Notes under the pieces: generated by a model | Told to the model about the DNA's origin: nothing | The model's input: only the letters and a program-made list of their open reading frames with translations | Databases searched by the model: none | Shown: positions 23,830 to 35,398 of the stretch, one piece after another | How the letters are laid out: each line of letters begins with the position of its first letter | Numbering within the stretch: the first letter of the stretch is position 1 | NCBI RefSeq assembly: GCF_000773975.1 | Contig: NZ_JRUQ01000062.1 | Location: 124,001-188,000, forward strand | Source: Erwinia typographi | GTDB lineage: Bacteria > Pseudomonadota > Gammaproteobacteria > Enterobacterales > Enterobacteriaceae | DNA length: 64,000 bases | Reading direction: 5' to 3' | Program-made: the position numbers and the translations under genes

Positions 23830-23920
23830 TCTCAACGGGGTGCGCTGCGGTGCTTCACCGCCAGCGCTGAGACAGACCCGTCGAACCTGATCCGGATAAT
23901 GCCGGCGTAGGGATTTGAGA
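23830..23920 (+). promoter_or_regulatory. TPP (THI-box) riboswitch upstream of thiBPQ
   Basis: The stretch contains the hallmark blocks GGGGTGC, GCTGAGA, then ACCCGTCGAACCTGATCCGG, GATAATGCC and GCGTAGGGA in order. TCTCAA (23830-23835) and TTGAGA (23915-23920) close the P1 stem. The aptamer ends 53 bp before the thiB start, so thiamine pyrophosphate should lower expression of the thiamine transporter. No separate terminator is evident in the expression platform, which suggests control of translation. Confidence 0.96.
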
Positions 23921-23973
23921 GTGATAAGCCTGCTCAGATCCTTTGCGACCCCCTAACCTTCAAGGAACGCAAA

Positions 23974-24960
23974 GTGTTAAAAAAAGTTCTGCCTCTGCTG
24001 ATCCTCAGCGCCTTTCCTGCCTTAGCCGCTAAACCCGTGTTGACGGTCTATACCTACGACTCTTTTTCAGCCGACTGGGGACCCGGTCCCGCCATTAAAA
24101 AAGCCTTTGAGGCAGACTGCGGCTGCGAGCTGAAATATGTTGCGCTGGAAGATGGCGTCTCCCTGCTCAACCGCCTGCGGATGGAGGGGAAAAACAGCCA
24201 GGCTGACGTGGCGCTGGGGCTGGACAATAATCTGCTGGATGCCGCAGCGAAGACCGGCCTGTTTGCACCGAGTCAGGTCGACACCGCGCAAACCAGCGTG
24301 CCGGGAGGCTGGAGCGATAAGACTTTCGTGCCCTATGATTACGGCTGGTTTGCCTTTGTTTATGACAAAACCAAACTGCAAAATCCGCCCGGCAGCCTGA
24401 AGGAGCTGGTAGAAACCGACCGCCCGATCAAGGTGATTTACGAAGATCCGCGCACCAGTACGCCAGGCCTTGGCCTGCTGCTGTGGATGCAAAAAGTCTT
24501 TGGTGACCAGGCGCCGGAAGCCTGGCAGAAGCTGGCGAAGAAAACCGTTACCGTCACCAAAGGCTGGAGCGAGGCTTACGGGCTGTTCCTGAAAGGAGAA
24601 GGCGATATGGTGCTGAGCTACACCACCTCCCCGGCTTATCACCTGATTGAAGAGAAGAAAGATCGCTATGCCGCCGCCAACTTCAGCGAAGGCCACTACC
24701 TTCAGGTGGAGGTGGCGGGCCAGCTGAAAGCGAGTAAACACCCCGAGCTGGCGCAGAAGTTTATGCGCTTCATGCTGGATAAGCCGTTCCAGAACAGCAT
24801 TCCCACCGGCAACTGGATGTATCCCGTGGTGAAAAGCACGCTGCCCGCAGGGTTTGAGACGCTAACGATACCCGCTAAATCCCTGCAATACAGCCCGCAG
24901 GAAGTGGCCAGCCAGCGTAGCCAGTGGATAAGCGCATGGCAACGCGCCGTCAGCCGCTGA
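23974..24960 (+). CDS. thiB: ThiB (TbpA), periplasmic thiamine-binding protein
   Basis: ThiB is the periplasmic binding component of the thiamine/TPP ABC importer. The GTG start at 23974 follows AAGGAACGC and gives a signal peptide, MLKKVLPLLILSAFPALA, cut before AKPVLTVYTYD. The 328 residues match K-12 TbpA closely throughout (for example GNWMYPV and FSEGHYLQVEVA). It lies downstream of the TPP riboswitch and its 3' end overlaps thiP by 25 bp. Confidence 0.97.
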   Translation: MLKKVLPLLILSAFPALAAKPVLTVYTYDSFSADWGPGPAIKKAFEADCGCELKYVALEDGVSLLNRLRMEGKNSQADVALGLDNNLLDAAAKTGLFAPSQVDTAQTSVPGGWSDKTFVPYDYGWFAFVYDKTKLQNPPGSLKELVETDRPIKVIYEDPRTSTPGLGLLLWMQKVFGDQAPEAWQKLAKKTVTVTKGWSEAYGLFLKGEGDMVLSYTTSPAYHLIEEKKDRYAAANFSEGHYLQVEVAGQLKASKHPELAQKFMRFMLDKPFQNSIPTGNWMYPVVKSTLPAGFETLTIPAKSLQYSPQEVASQRSQWISAWQRAVSR

Positions 24961-26546
24961 TCCCCGGCTGGCTGGCGCCCGGCGTCCTGGCGGCTACGCT
25001 GCTGGTTGCCGTGGCCCTGACGGCTTTCTCCGCGCTGTGGCTGAATGCGCCGGGGGTTCACTGGCGGGAACTCTGGCAGGATGACTATCTGTGGCATGTG
25101 CTGCGGTTCTCATTCTGGCAGGCATTTCTTTCTGCCGCACTCGCCGTCGGCCCCGCTATTCCGCTGGCGCGGGCGCTCTATCGGCGGCGATTTCCCGGCC
25201 GGGACGCGCTGCTAAGGCTGTGTGCGATGACGCTGGTGCTGCCGGTGCTGGTCGCCGTTTTCGGCATTCTAAGCGTGTACGGAAGGACGGGCTGGCTGGC
25301 TGACCTCAGTTCTCTGCTGGGTCTCCATTACGCCTTCACGCCCTACGGCCTGCAGGGCATTTTGCTGGCTCATGTGTTTTTCAATCTGCCGCTGGCCGCA
25401 AGGCTGCTGCTTCAGGTGCTGGAGCAGATCCCTGGCGAGCAGCGTCAGCTGGCCGCCCAGCTGGGCCTGCGCGGCTGGAACCACTTTTCGATCGTCGAAT
25501 GGCCCTGGCTGCGGCGGCAGATCCTGCCCGCAGGCGCGCTGATCTTTATGCTGTGCTTCGCCAGCTTTGCCACCGTTCTTTCGCTGGGCGGCGGCCCGAA
25601 GGCGACCACTATCGAGCTGGCCATCTTTCAGGCGCTGAACTTTGATTACGATCCGGGCCGCGCCGCGATGCTGGCAATGATCCAGATGGTCTGCTGTCTC
25701 GGGCTGGTAATGCTGAGCCAGTGGCTGAGTAAAGCGATCCCTTCCGGCACGGCGAGCATTAGCGGCTGGCGTAATCCTGAAGACAGCTGGCCCGCGAAGA
25801 TGCTGGATAGCCTGCTGATCCTGTGCGCGCTGCTGTTACTCTTGCCGCCACTTCTCGCTGTGGTGGTGGCCGGGCTGAACCAGGGGCTGCCAGCCGTGTT
25901 GCAACAGCCTGCGCTCTGGCAGGCGACCTTCACCTCGTTACGCATTGCGCTGAGTGCAGGCATACTCTGCACGATCCTGAGCATGATGCTGCTGTGGAGC
26001 AGCCGTGAGCTGAGGCTGCGGCAGCGCGAACTGCCCGGCCACGCCATCGAGCTTAGCGGAATGCTGATCCTGGCGATGCCGGGGATCGTGCTGGCAACCG
26101 GCTTTTTCCTGCTGCTGAACGCCACCGTTGGGCTGCCCGCCTCGGCCGACGGCCTGGTTATTTTCACCAACGCGCTGATGGCGATCCCTTACGCCATGAA
26201 AGTGCTGGAGAACCCGCTGCGCGATCTCGCCGAGCGCTATAACAGGCTGTGCCTGTCGCTGGATATCCACGGCTGGAACCGCCTGCGTTTGATCGAGCTG
26301 CGCGCGCTGAAACGCCCCCTCGCCCAGGCGCTGGCATTTGCCTGCGTACTGTCGATCGGCGATTTTGGCGTGGTGGCGCTTTTTGGCAACGAGAATTTTC
26401 GCACGCTGCCGTTTTATCTTTACCAGCAGATTGGTTCCTATCGTAGCGAGGACGGCGCGGTTACCGCCCTGCTGCTGCTGCTGCTCTGTTTCCTTCTGTT
26501 CACCCTGATAGAAAAACTGCCGGGACGCCATGCTGACGCTGACTAA
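24936..26546 (+). CDS. thiP: ThiP, thiamine ABC transporter permease
   Basis: This inner-membrane permease of the ThiBPQ importer has two fused permease halves with about twelve membrane segments. The ATG at 24936 ([13 protein letters not shown]) was chosen over an ATG four codons upstream because it gives 536 residues and the exact K-12 N-terminus. The EAA-type loops are recognisable (for example [20 protein letters not shown]). The 5' end overlaps thiB and the 3' end overlaps thiQ by 17 bp. Confidence 0.97.
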   Translation: MATRRQPLIPGWLAPGVLAATLLVAVALTAFSALWLNAPGVHWRELWQDDYLWHVLRFSFWQAFLSAALAVGPAIPLARALYRRRFPGRDALLRLCAMTLVLPVLVAVFGILSVYGRTGWLADLSSLLGLHYAFTPYGLQGILLAHVFFNLPLAARLLLQVLEQIPGEQRQLAAQLGLRGWNHFSIVEWPWLRRQILPAGALIFMLCFASFATVLSLGGGPKATTIELAIFQALNFDYDPGRAAMLAMIQMVCCLGLVMLSQWLSKAIPSGTASISGWRNPEDSWPAKMLDSLLILCALLLLLPPLLAVVVAGLNQGLPAVLQQPALWQATFTSLRIALSAGILCTILSMMLLWSSRELRLRQRELPGHAIELSGMLILAMPGIVLATGFFLLLNATVGLPASADGLVIFTNALMAIPYAMKVLENPLRDLAERYNRLCLSLDIHGWNRLRLIELRALKRPLAQALAFACVLSIGDFGVVALFGNENFRTLPFYLYQQIGSYRSEDGAVTALLLLLLCFLLFTLIEKLPGRHADAD

Positions 26547-27231
26547 TCTGACTTATCTCTATAACCATCTGCCGATGCGTTTTTCACTCAGTATGCAGGC
26601 AGGAGAAAGGCTGGCGATACTCGGCCCCAGCGGCGCTGGAAAAAGCACCCTGCTGAGCCTGATTGCCGGTTTTCTGGCGATTAGCAGCGGCAGCCTGCGG
26701 CTAAACGGCGAGGATTGCAGCCACGCGCCGCCGGCGAAACGGCCGGTCTCCATGCTGTTTCAGGAAAATAATCTGTTCCCCCATCTGACGGTTGCACAAA
26801 ATATCGGCCTTGGCCTGCATCCGGGGCTGAAGCTGACCCCATCGCAGAAGCAGACGCTGCAAGATATCGCCCGTCGGGTAGGACTTGAAACCTATCTGGA
26901 CCGCCTGCCTGCCCAGCTTTCCGGCGGGCAGCGGCAGCGCGCGGCGCTGGCGCGTTGCCTGGTTCGCCAACAGCCGCTACTGCTGCTTGATGAGCCGTTC
27001 TCGGCGCTGGATCCGGCGCTGCGTAAGGAAATGCTGGAGCTGGTCGATGAAGTCTGTCGGGAGAGAAATATCACGCTGCTGATGGTTTCACACAGCGTTG
27101 AGGATGCCGCGCGGATTGCGCCGCGCAGCATCCTGATCGTTGACGGACGAGTCTACTGGGATGGCAGCACCGAAGCGCTGCTGAAAGGAGAAATAGCCGA
27201 AGCCGCGGTGCTGGGCATCAGCGTCCGATAA
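26530..27231 (+). CDS. thiQ: ThiQ, thiamine ABC transporter ATPase
   Basis: ThiQ is the ATP-binding subunit of ThiBPQ, 233 residues. Walker [10 protein letters not shown] is at 32-40, the ABC signature LSGGQ at 130-134 and Walker B LLLLDEP at about 150. It is the last gene of the riboswitch-controlled operon. Its end overlaps the convergent yabI gene by 14 bp, so no terminator fits between them. Confidence 0.97.
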   Translation: MLTLTNLTYLYNHLPMRFSLSMQAGERLAILGPSGAGKSTLLSLIAGFLAISSGSLRLNGEDCSHAPPAKRPVSMLFQENNLFPHLTVAQNIGLGLHPGLKLTPSQKQTLQDIARRVGLETYLDRLPAQLSGGQRQRAALARCLVRQQPLLLLDEPFSALDPALRKEMLELVDEVCRERNITLLMVSHSVEDAARIAPRSILIVDGRVYWDGSTEALLKGEIAEAAVLGISVR

Positions 27232-27985
27232 ACACCTGCCACAGCAGCTGACGAAAGACCGGCATCATCGGGTGGAACTGTAGCGCCACAAGGCTGGCAA
27301 CCGCCAGCAGGATGACCAGCGGAGCCAGCCAGCGCAGACGGCTCAGCGGCAGCCAGGCCGTCGCCCAGTCGGACTGTTTTTTCGAGCGCAGCCAGCGCCA
27401 GCCAAGCCAGCAGCCCAGCCACACCAGAATCGCCACCGCCAGCAGCAGCCATTTGAACATGCCGCTGCTGGCGTCCCTGGGAACGTCAATCGCCACGCCA
27501 GCCAGAATACCCGGCAACAGGTACAGCGGCGGCCAGAGCACGCAGCCAATGATATTCGGCGGAATAAACTTTTTTACCGGCAGCTCAAGCATTCCCGCCA
27601 CCAGCGGGATCAGCGGACGCGTCGGCCCGACAAAGCGCCCGACGATAATGGTGAACATACTGTGCTGATGCAGCGCGTGTTCGGTTTTATCCATCAGCGC
27701 CTGGTGCTTCCTGATAAACGACCAGCGGTGCAGCGGCCCCTTAAATTGCCAGCCAATCAGCCAGGATACCCAGTCTCCCACCAGGCAACCGACCGTACCG
27801 GCCAGCCACGCGGGATACAGACCGATCTGCCCGCTGCCAATCAGCGCGCCAAAGGAAGCCATCAGTACCGTTCCCGGCAGCAGCAGCCCAACCAGCGCCA
27901 GAGATTCAAAAAAAGTGATCAGCCCTACGGCAAGCAGCGACCAGGCAAGTGATTGCGTTATAAGATGTTGCAGCCAGGCTTCCAT
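27218..27985 (-). CDS. yabI: DedA-family inner-membrane protein YabI
   Basis: This DedA/VTT-domain membrane protein belongs to a family linked to lipid carrier flipping and envelope homeostasis; the exact role of YabI is not established. The ATG at 27985 ([12 protein letters not shown]) aligns with the K-12 start and gives 255 residues. A GTG three codons upstream is possible but less likely. Conserved segments include [13 protein letters not shown] and [17 protein letters not shown]. In K-12 the next gene outward is araC; here it is polB. Confidence 0.93.
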   Translation of the reverse strand: MEAWLQHLITQSLAWSLLAVGLITFFESLALVGLLLPGTVLMASFGALIGSGQIGLYPAWLAGTVGCLVGDWVSWLIGWQFKGPLHRWSFIRKHQALMDKTEHALHQHSMFTIIVGRFVGPTRPLIPLVAGMLELPVKKFIPPNIIGCVLWPPLYLLPGILAGVAIDVPRDASSGMFKWLLLAVAILVWLGCWLGWRWLRSKKQSDWATAWLPLSRLRWLAPLVILLAVASLVALQFHPMMPVFRQLLWQVFIGR

Positions 27986-28091
27986 ACTTTCCACATTCTA
28001 TGTTGATTGAGGTCGGATTGTCCTGAGAGCTTCGGAGTCCGTCAAGGGCTGTTTTGTATGCAGGCTTGACGGACCGGCCAGTTGCCACAAG

Positions 28092-28111
28092 AACTGTATA
28101 AATAAACATGC
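28092..28111 (+). promoter_or_regulatory. LexA-like SOS box of polB
   Basis: AACTGTATAAATAAACATGC contains CTGT-N8-ACAT, one base short of the CTGT-N8-ACAG consensus. It lies 38 bp before the polB start. In K-12 polB (dinA) is LexA-controlled from a box in the same place. Strength is uncertain because the last base of the second half-site deviates. Confidence 0.65.
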
Positions 28112-28148
28112 TATTATTGTTTATTGATTCGGCAATAAAGGCTTCCAG

Positions 28149-30509
28149 GTGAACGACGCACGCGCAGGCTTTCTGCTTACCCGCCACTGGCGGGATACGC
28201 CTTCAGGCACCGAAGTGGTGCTGTGGCTGGCTACCGACGCTGGCCCACAACGGGTGGTGCTGCCGCCGCAGGAATCCGTCGCCTTTATTCCGCAAGAATA
28301 CCAGCCTCAGGCTGAGGCGCTGCTTAAACAGGAGCGTCATTGCCGCCTTGTGCCGCTCAATCTGCAAGACTTCCGTCATCGTCCGGTGATCGGCCTTTAT
28401 TGCCGACAGTACCGTCAGTTGCAGAAGCTGGAAAAGCTGCTGCGCGAGCAGGGCATAATGGTCTATGAAGCGGATATCCGCCCCCCCGAGCGTTATCTGA
28501 TGGAGCGCTTTATTACTTCACCGGTGTGGTTCAGCGGGCAGCCCGCAGGCAACAGCCTGATCAACACTCGCCTGAAGCCAAACCCGGCGTATCGCCCGCC
28601 GCTGAAATGGGTCTCGCTGGACATTGAAACGACCCGCCACGGCGAGCTGTACTGCATTGGCCTGGAAGGCTGCGGCCAGCGCGACGTTTATATGCTGGGA
28701 CCGGAGAACGGCGATGCCAGCGGGCTGGACTTCAATCTGGAATATGTTTCCAGCAGGCCGCAACTGCTGGAAAAACTCAACGACTGGTTTCTGCGGCACG
28801 ATCCTGACGTACTGATTGGCTGGAACGTGGTGCAGTTCGATCTCCGCGTCTTGCAAAAGCACGCGGATCGTTACGGCATTTCTCTGCGGCTGGGGCGCAA
28901 CAACGAAGCGCTGGAGTGGCGCGAGCACGGCTTCAAACCCGGTATTTTCTTTGCTCAGGCCACCGGCAGGCTGATTCTGGACGGCATTGAATCCTTAAAA
29001 TCGGCCTTCTGGAATTTTGACTCATTCAGCCTTGAGGCCGTCTCCAGGGAACTGCTGGGCGAAGGCAAAGCGATTGGCAATCCCTGGGACCGAATGCAGG
29101 AGATCGATCTGCGCTTTGCGCAAGACAAACCCGCCCTCGCCCACTACAACCTTAAGGACTGCGAGCTGGTTACCCGTATTTTCCAGCATACGCAGCTGAT
29201 GCCGTTCCTGCTTGAGCGCGCCACGGTTAACGGCCTGGCCGTCGACCGTCACGGCGGCTCGGTGGCCGCCTTCAGCCACCTTTATTTTCCGCGAATGCAC
29301 CGCGCAGGCTTCGTCGCGCCGGGGCTGGGAGAAGTCGCGCCGGAGGCCAGCCCCGGCGGCTACGTTATGGACTCACGGCCAGGCCTGTATGATTCGGTGC
29401 TGGTGCTGGATTACAAAAGTCTTTACCCGTCGATTATTCGCAGCTTCCTGATCGATCCGGTCGGGCTGGTTGAAGGCCTGGCCCACCCGGATGATAAAGA
29501 CTCGGTCAGCGGCTTTCGTGAGGCCCGGTTTTCCCGCACAACGCACTGCCTGCCGGAGATCGTCAACCAAATCTGGCAGGGGCGCGAAGCCGCGAGGAAG
29601 CAGGGCAACAAGCCGCTCTCCCAGGCGCTGAAGATCATCATGAACGCCTTTTACGGCGTGCTGGGCACCAGCGCCTGCCGCTTTTTCGATCCGCGACTGG
29701 CTTCCTCAATCACCCTGCGCGGCCACGAAATTATGCGGCAGACCAGGGAACTGGTGGAAGCCGAAGGCTATGACGTGATTTATGGCGACACGGATTCCAC
29801 CTTTGTCTGGCTAAAAACGCCGCACGACCAGGCGTCGGCAGCCACTATCGGCCAGCAGCTGGTAGAAAAAGTCAACGCATGGTGGCGTCAGCATCTTCAG
29901 CAGACGTTCGGACTGGAGAGCGCCCTTGAGCTGGAATTTGAGACCCACTTCAGCCGTTTTCTGATGCCGACGATCCGCGGTGCCGAGCAGGGCAGCAAAA
30001 AGCGCTATGCCGGGATGATCCGTGAAGGCGAAACGGAACGAATGGTATTTAAAGGACTGGAAACCGTTCGTACCGACTGGACGCCGCTGGCGCAGCATTT
30101 CCAGCAGGAGCTCTACCGTCGCATCTTTAAAAAGCTGCCTTACCAGGATTACATCCGGCAAACGGTCCGTCAACTGCTGGATGGCGAGCTGGACGACCAG
30201 CTCACCTACAGCAAGCGGCTGCGTCGTCCGCTGAATGATTATCAGCGCAACGTGCCGCCGCACGTACGCGCAGCAAGGATCGCCGACGAGCAGAACGAGA
30301 AGCTCGGTCGCCCCCTGCTTTACCAGAACGGCGGCAAAATTCGCTACGTGATGGCGACCTCCGGGCCTGAACCGCTGGAGGCGCGTATTACCCCGCTGGA
30401 TTACGATCATTACCTGACAAAACAGCTCCAGCCGGTGGCAGAGGGCATACTCCCCTTCCTGGAGGATGACTTTGCTACACTGGTAACAGGTCAGTTGGGG
30501 CTTTTTTGA
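28149..30509 (+). CDS. polB: PolB, DNA polymerase II
   Basis: PolB is a family B DNA polymerase with proofreading, induced in the SOS response and used in replication restart and bypass. The 786 residues are three more than in K-12. The exonuclease motif DIETT is near residue 160, the polymerase motifs DYKSLYPSI and YGDTDS follow, and the C-terminus GQLGLF is conserved. The GTG start follows AAAGG. The araBAD operon found next to it in K-12 is absent. Confidence 0.97.
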   Translation: MNDARAGFLLTRHWRDTPSGTEVVLWLATDAGPQRVVLPPQESVAFIPQEYQPQAEALLKQERHCRLVPLNLQDFRHRPVIGLYCRQYRQLQKLEKLLREQGIMVYEADIRPPERYLMERFITSPVWFSGQPAGNSLINTRLKPNPAYRPPLKWVSLDIETTRHGELYCIGLEGCGQRDVYMLGPENGDASGLDFNLEYVSSRPQLLEKLNDWFLRHDPDVLIGWNVVQFDLRVLQKHADRYGISLRLGRNNEALEWREHGFKPGIFFAQATGRLILDGIESLKSAFWNFDSFSLEAVSRELLGEGKAIGNPWDRMQEIDLRFAQDKPALAHYNLKDCELVTRIFQHTQLMPFLLERATVNGLAVDRHGGSVAAFSHLYFPRMHRAGFVAPGLGEVAPEASPGGYVMDSRPGLYDSVLVLDYKSLYPSIIRSFLIDPVGLVEGLAHPDDKDSVSGFREARFSRTTHCLPEIVNQIWQGREAARKQGNKPLSQALKIIMNAFYGVLGTSACRFFDPRLASSITLRGHEIMRQTRELVEAEGYDVIYGDTDSTFVWLKTPHDQASAATIGQQLVEKVNAWWRQHLQQTFGLESALELEFETHFSRFLMPTIRGAEQGSKKRYAGMIREGETERMVFKGLETVRTDWTPLAQHFQQELYRRIFKKLPYQDYIRQTVRQLLDGELDDQLTYSKRLRRPLNDYQRNVPPHVRAARIADEQNEKLGRPLLYQNGGKIRYVMATSGPEPLEARITPLDYDHYLTKQLQPVAEGILPFLEDDFATLVTGQLGLF

Positions 30510-30641
30510 CAGGTGACGAACGCGTCACCTTCCAGTACCATAGCGCCCTTCCTGAACATCAGAATTTTCTGCCTGGCACCGGGTGCCGGGCAGTCGAGCT
30601 ATTGCCTGTTATAACCTCTAAGAAAATCGAGCCGAATATTT

Positions 30642-33548
30642 ATGCCTTTTACACTTGGTCAACGCTGGATCAGCGATACGGAAAGCGAATTGGGACTGGG
30701 CACTATCGTCGCGGTGGATACGCGCATGGTGACCGTGCTTTTTCCTGCCATCGGCGAAAACCGTCTTTATGCTAAAAATGATTCCCCTATTACCCGCGTC
30801 ATTTTTAATCCTGGCGACACCATTACCTGCCACGAAGGCTGGCAGCTGGAAGTCGTTGACGTTATCGAAGAAAAGGGGCTGATTGCCTATCTCGGCACGC
30901 GACTGGACAGCGGAGAGACCGGCGTGACCCTGCGCGAAGTGATGCTCGACAGCAAGCTGGCGTTCAGCAAGCCGCAGGATCGCCTGTTTGCTGGGCAGTT
31001 GGATCGTATGGATCGCTTCGCCCTGCGCTTTCGCGCCCGTAAATACCAGAGCGAGCAGTATCGCCTTGCGGTCAGCGGCCTGCGCGGGATGCGCACCAGC
31101 CTGATCCCTCACCAGCTGCATATTGCCCACGACGTTGGCCGCCGCCATGCGCCGCGCGTACTGCTGGCGGATGAAGTCGGCCTGGGTAAAACCATTGAGG
31201 CCGGGATGATCGTCCACCAGCAGCTGCTGGCTGGCCGCGCCGAGCGCGTGCTGATTGTCGTGCCGGAGACGCTACAACATCAGTGGCTGGTTGAGATGCT
31301 TCGCCGCTTTAACCTGCGCTTCGCCCTGTTCGACGATGAGCGCTATGCTCAGGCCCAGCTCGACAGCGATAACGCCTTCGAGACCGAACAGCTGGTGATT
31401 TGCTCGCTCGACTTTGTGCGCCGCAACAAGCAGCGTCTGGAAATGCTGGCGGACGCCGCCTGGGATCTGCTGATTGTCGATGAAGCCCACCACCTGGCGT
31501 GGGAAGAGGGCCAGCCAAGCCGCGAGTATCAGGTCATCGAACAGCTGGCGGCGCACATTCCCGGCGTACTGCTGCTGACCGCCACGCCGGAGCAGCTGGG
31601 TATGGAGAGCCACTTTGCGCGCCTGCGCCTGCTCGATCCTAACCGTTTCCATGATTTTGCCGCTTTTGTCGAAGAGCAGCAGCATTTCCGCCCGATTGCC
31701 GATGCGGTGACCGGTCTGCTGGCCGATAAGCCGCTCAGCCAGGATCAGATGAATATGCTCAACGAGCTGGTCGGCGAGCAGGATATCGAGCCGCTGCTGC
31801 AAACCGCCAACAGCGAGCGCGACGGCAAGCTGGAAGCGCGTCAGGAACTGATCGCCATGCTGATGGATCGCCACGGCACCAGCCGCGTGCTGTTCCGCAA
31901 CACCCGAAACGGCGTGAAGGGTTTCCCCAAACGCGAGCTGCACGAGATCCGCTTGCCGCTGCCAACGCAGTATCAGACGGCGATCAAAGTGTCTGGCATC
32001 ATGAGCGCGCGTAAAGCCGTTGATGAACGCGCCCGCGATATGCTTTACCCGGAGCAGATTTATCAGGAGTTTGAAGGCGACAGCGGCACCTGGTGGAACT
32101 TCGATCCCCGCGTGGAATGGCTGATGGGCTTCCTGACCAGCCATCGCGATCAGAAGGTGCTGGTGATCTGTGCGAAAGCCGCCACCGCTCTCCAGCTTGA
32201 GCAGGTTTTGCGTGAGCGCGAAGGTATCCGTGCCGCCGTCTTCCACGAAGGTCTGTCGATCGTTGAACGTGACCGCGCGGCCGCCTGGTTTTCCTCAGAA
32301 GAAGAGGGCGCTCAGGTTCTGCTCTGCTCTGAAATCGGCTCCGAAGGTCGCAATTTCCAGTTCGCCAGCCAGATGGTGATGTTCGATCTGCCGTTTAACC
32401 CGGACCTGCTGGAGCAGCGCATTGGCCGTCTCGACCGCATCGGTCAGGCGCATGATATTCAGATCCACGTCCCTTATCTGGAAAAAACCGCCCAGTCCGT
32501 GCTGGTGCAGTGGTATCACGAAGGGCTGGACGCGTTTGAGCACACCTGCCCTACCGGCCGCGCGATCTATGATCGGGTTTATACCCAACTGGTTGAGTAT
32601 CTGGCTTCGCCAGAAAATAGCGACGGCCTGCAGGCGTTTATTGCCGACTGTCGTAAGCAGCATATCGCGCTGAAAAGCCAGCTGGAGCTGGGGCGCGATC
32701 GCCTGCTGGAGCTGAACTCTAACGGCGGCGAGCAAGCCCAGGCGCTGGCGGAGAAAATCGGCGAGCAGGATAACGACACGGAACTGGTGAACTTTGCGCT
32801 CAACCTGTTTGATATTGTCGGGATTAACCAGGAAGATCGTAGCGATAACCTGATCGTGCTGACGCCCGGCGATCATATGCTGGTCCCGGATTTCCCCGGC
32901 CTGCCGGAAGATGGCTGCACCATCACCTTCGATCGCGGTCAGGCGCTCTCCCGCGAAGATGCTCAGTACGTGACCTGGGAGCACCCGATTGTGCGTAACG
33001 GTCTGGATCTGATCCTTTCCGGCGACACCGGGAGCTGCGCGCTCTCCCTGCTGAAAAACAAGGCGCTGCCGGTGGGCACGCTGCTCCTTGAGCTGATCTA
33101 CGTGGTGGAAGCGCAGGCGCCGAAGCACCTACAGCTGACCCGTTTCCTGCCGCCAACGCCGGTGAGAATGCTGGTTGACCGCAAAGGCACCAATCTTGCC
33201 GGTAAGGTCGAGTTTGAAAGCTTTAACCGCCAGCTCAACGCCGTTAATCGTCATACCGGCAGCAAGCTGGTGAATGCCGTCCAGCAGGATGTGTATGCCA
33301 TCCTCCAACTGGCGGAGGAGGAAGCCGCGGCGCAGGCTCGCCAGCTGATTGACGCTGCCCGTCAGGAAGCCGATGAAAAGCTGAGCGCCGAGCTGTCGCG
33401 TCTGGATGCGCTGAGCGCAGTGAACCCGAATATCCGTCAGGATGAGATCGATGCGCTGGAAAGCAACCGCGAGCAGGTTTTGTCGGCGCTGAACGAGGCA
33501 GGCTGGCGGCTTGACGCGCTACGCCTGATTGTCGTGACGCATCAGTAA
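30642..33548 (+). CDS. rapA: RapA (HepA), RNA polymerase-associated SWI2/SNF2 ATPase
   Basis: RapA binds RNA polymerase and recycles it after transcription. The 968-residue length equals K-12. An N-terminal Tudor-like region precedes the ATPase core with DEVGLGKT (177-184) and DEAHH (280-284). The second RecA-like domain carries the [12 protein letters not shown] and [11 protein letters not shown] motifs, followed by a long C-terminal region. The gap after polB holds an 8-bp inverted repeat but no clear promoter. Confidence 0.98.
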   Translation: MPFTLGQRWISDTESELGLGTIVAVDTRMVTVLFPAIGENRLYAKNDSPITRVIFNPGDTITCHEGWQLEVVDVIEEKGLIAYLGTRLDSGETGVTLREVMLDSKLAFSKPQDRLFAGQLDRMDRFALRFRARKYQSEQYRLAVSGLRGMRTSLIPHQLHIAHDVGRRHAPRVLLADEVGLGKTIEAGMIVHQQLLAGRAERVLIVVPETLQHQWLVEMLRRFNLRFALFDDERYAQAQLDSDNAFETEQLVICSLDFVRRNKQRLEMLADAAWDLLIVDEAHHLAWEEGQPSREYQVIEQLAAHIPGVLLLTATPEQLGMESHFARLRLLDPNRFHDFAAFVEEQQHFRPIADAVTGLLADKPLSQDQMNMLNELVGEQDIEPLLQTANSERDGKLEARQELIAMLMDRHGTSRVLFRNTRNGVKGFPKRELHEIRLPLPTQYQTAIKVSGIMSARKAVDERARDMLYPEQIYQEFEGDSGTWWNFDPRVEWLMGFLTSHRDQKVLVICAKAATALQLEQVLREREGIRAAVFHEGLSIVERDRAAAWFSSEEEGAQVLLCSEIGSEGRNFQFASQMVMFDLPFNPDLLEQRIGRLDRIGQAHDIQIHVPYLEKTAQSVLVQWYHEGLDAFEHTCPTGRAIYDRVYTQLVEYLASPENSDGLQAFIADCRKQHIALKSQLELGRDRLLELNSNGGEQAQALAEKIGEQDNDTELVNFALNLFDIVGINQEDRSDNLIVLTPGDHMLVPDFPGLPEDGCTITFDRGQALSREDAQYVTWEHPIVRNGLDLILSGDTGSCALSLLKNKALPVGTLLLELIYVVEAQAPKHLQLTRFLPPTPVRMLVDRKGTNLAGKVEFESFNRQLNAVNRHTGSKLVNAVQQDVYAILQLAEEEAAAQARQLIDAARQEADEKLSAELSRLDALSAVNPNIRQDEIDALESNREQVLSALNEAGWRLDALRLIVVTHQ

Positions 33549-33589
33549 CCCACTACGGGGCGGCACAGGCCGCCCCAGACAGGCACGAG

Positions 33590-34243
33590 ATGGAACCCTA
33601 TAACCCACCGCAGCAACCCTGGCTTCATATCCTGTATCAGGATCAGCACATTATGGTTGTTAACAAACCGAGCGGCCTGCTGTCCGTTCCAGGCCGCCTT
33701 GAAGAGCATAAAGATAGCGTGATGACCCGCATCCAGCGCGATTTTCCTGCGGCGGAATCAGTACACCGGCTGGACATGGCGACCAGCGGGGTGATGGTGG
33801 TAGCGCTGACCAAGGCTGCCGAACGCGAGCTTAAGCGCCAGTTCCGCGAGCGCGAACCGCAAAAGACCTATGTGGCAAGGGTCTGGGGTCATCCCGAAAA
33901 AGAGCGGGGATGGGTGGATCTTCCGCTGATCTGCGACTGGCCAAACCGGCCAAAGCAGAAGGTGTGTTTCGAAACGGGGAAGTCGGCGCAAACCGAATAT
34001 GAGGTGCTGGACTACGCGGCTGACAGCAGCGCCCGTGTTCAGCTAAAGCCGATTACCGGGCGCTCGCATCAGCTGAGGGTACATATGCTGGCGCTGGGCC
34101 ACCCGATTCTCGGAGACAATTTTTATGCTCACGAGCAGGCAAAAGCGATGGCGCCTCGCCTACAGCTGCATGCCGAAATGCTGACCATCACCCATCCGCA
34201 GTACCACACGCCGATGACCTTCCGTCAGCCCGCCGACTTTTGA
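33590..34243 (+). CDS. rluA: RluA, dual-specificity rRNA/tRNA pseudouridine synthase
   Basis: RluA forms pseudouridine 746 of 23S rRNA and 32 of several tRNAs. The 217-residue product has the catalytic aspartate in HRLDMATSGV (residues about 60-69) and the RluA-family block PITGRSHQLRVHM. It follows rapA by 41 bp; the gap holds a GC-rich hairpin without a T-run. Confidence 0.97.
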   Translation: MEPYNPPQQPWLHILYQDQHIMVVNKPSGLLSVPGRLEEHKDSVMTRIQRDFPAAESVHRLDMATSGVMVVALTKAAERELKRQFREREPQKTYVARVWGHPEKERGWVDLPLICDWPNRPKQKVCFETGKSAQTEYEVLDYAADSSARVQLKPITGRSHQLRVHMLALGHPILGDNFYAHEQAKAMAPRLQLHAEMLTITHPQYHTPMTFRQPADF

Positions 34244-34306
34244 ACAAGCGCTATCGTTAGGCGCGGGACGCTGGCATTCGTCCCCCACGCCAGCGGCCAA
34301 AATTGC

Positions 34307-34328
34307 AGGGCTGCATTAATGCAGCCCT
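34307..34328. terminator. Palindromic hairpin between convergent rluA and djlA
   Basis: The 22-bp perfect palindrome begins AGGGCTGCATT and sits between the two converging genes, just after the djlA stop codon on the minus strand. The T-runs on either side are weak, so efficiency is uncertain. Position favours a bidirectional terminator. Confidence 0.55.
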
Positions 34329-34331
34329 CAC

Positions 34332-35156
34332 TTATTTAAAGCCTTTCTCACGCTTAATCAGATCGTAAGCTGACTGAATTTCCTGCGCTTTCTGCTTCGC
34401 CATTTCCATCATCTGCGGCGGCAGGCCCTTCGCCACCAGCTTGTCAGGATGGTGCTCGCTCATCAGCTTGCGGTAAGCGCGTTTGATCGTCGTGGCGTCA
34501 TCGCTGCTTTTCACCCCCAGCACGCTACAGGCATCTTCCAGCGTCGGCCCGCGTCCCGGCTGGCCAAAACCACCCTGCGAACCCGCCCCGCCGTGATACT
34601 GCCCGCCGCCAAACTGCTGGCCGCCTTCCATCATGCGCAGAAACTGGTCGAACTGCGCTCTGGAAATCCCCAGCTCTTCGGCGATGACGTACAGCACCTG
34701 CCGCTCGTTGGGATGCAGAGAGCCATCCGCAAACGCCGCCTGAATCTGAATTTCCAGAAACATCCTAATCAGATCGAAACGACCAAAGCAGGCGCTACGC
34801 AGTTCACGCAGCTTGCTGCGCAGCGGATAGTCGCCCTCTTTGCCTTCGCGAAAGGCGCGCTGAGCCGATGTTCTGGCCTCGCCATGCAGCTGCATACGCT
34901 CCATCAGCAGCGATGCCATCTGAATATCCGCGTCGGTGACCCGCCCTTTGGACTTGGTCAAATGCCCCATCACCTGGAAAGTCGTGCGGAAAAACAGCGT
35001 CTGTCTGGTTTGCTGATTAGCAAAATAGCCCTGTCCTTTAACCGCTCGCGCTTTATCAATCAGATGGCCGATCAACAGGCCGAATGCTAAACCCCAGAAG
35101 CCGGTGCCGCTTAATAAACCGAGCACAAGACCAATTACTTTTCCCCAATAGCGCAT
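34332..35156 (-). CDS. djlA: DjlA, membrane-anchored DnaJ-like co-chaperone
   Basis: DjlA is a type III inner-membrane J-protein that stimulates DnaK. The 274 residues comprise a single N-terminal transmembrane segment (about 7-30), a central TerB-like domain, a glycine-rich linker ([16 protein letters not shown]) and a C-terminal J-domain with the HPD motif in SEHHPDKL. It diverges from lptD, as in K-12. Confidence 0.97.
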   Translation of the reverse strand: MRYWGKVIGLVLGLLSGTGFWGLAFGLLIGHLIDKARAVKGQGYFANQQTRQTLFFRTTFQVMGHLTKSKGRVTDADIQMASLLMERMQLHGEARTSAQRAFREGKEGDYPLRSKLRELRSACFGRFDLIRMFLEIQIQAAFADGSLHPNERQVLYVIAEELGISRAQFDQFLRMMEGGQQFGGGQYHGGAGSQGGFGQPGRGPTLEDACSVLGVKSSDDATTIKRAYRKLMSEHHPDKLVAKGLPPQMMEMAKQKAQEIQSAYDLIKREKGFK

Positions 35157-35398
35157 ATTCTCCTCATTTCGCCATGCTGAAGGCTGGAAATTGCATTATC
35201 ATACCTGTCATTTATCTCAGAGCCTAACGGCAACGCGGCCAAACAAGTCAGAATGGCCCATCGCTTTCACCTTTGCAGCCAACCCGGCGGCAATTTGAAA
35301 GATGAGGGGTTTAACACTAGCGCAACGCAGTTGAGTACGTTAGTCTCTGACCGTTTGTCGGCATGATGCCAGCTATCACGGAATTTTCGATACCGCGT

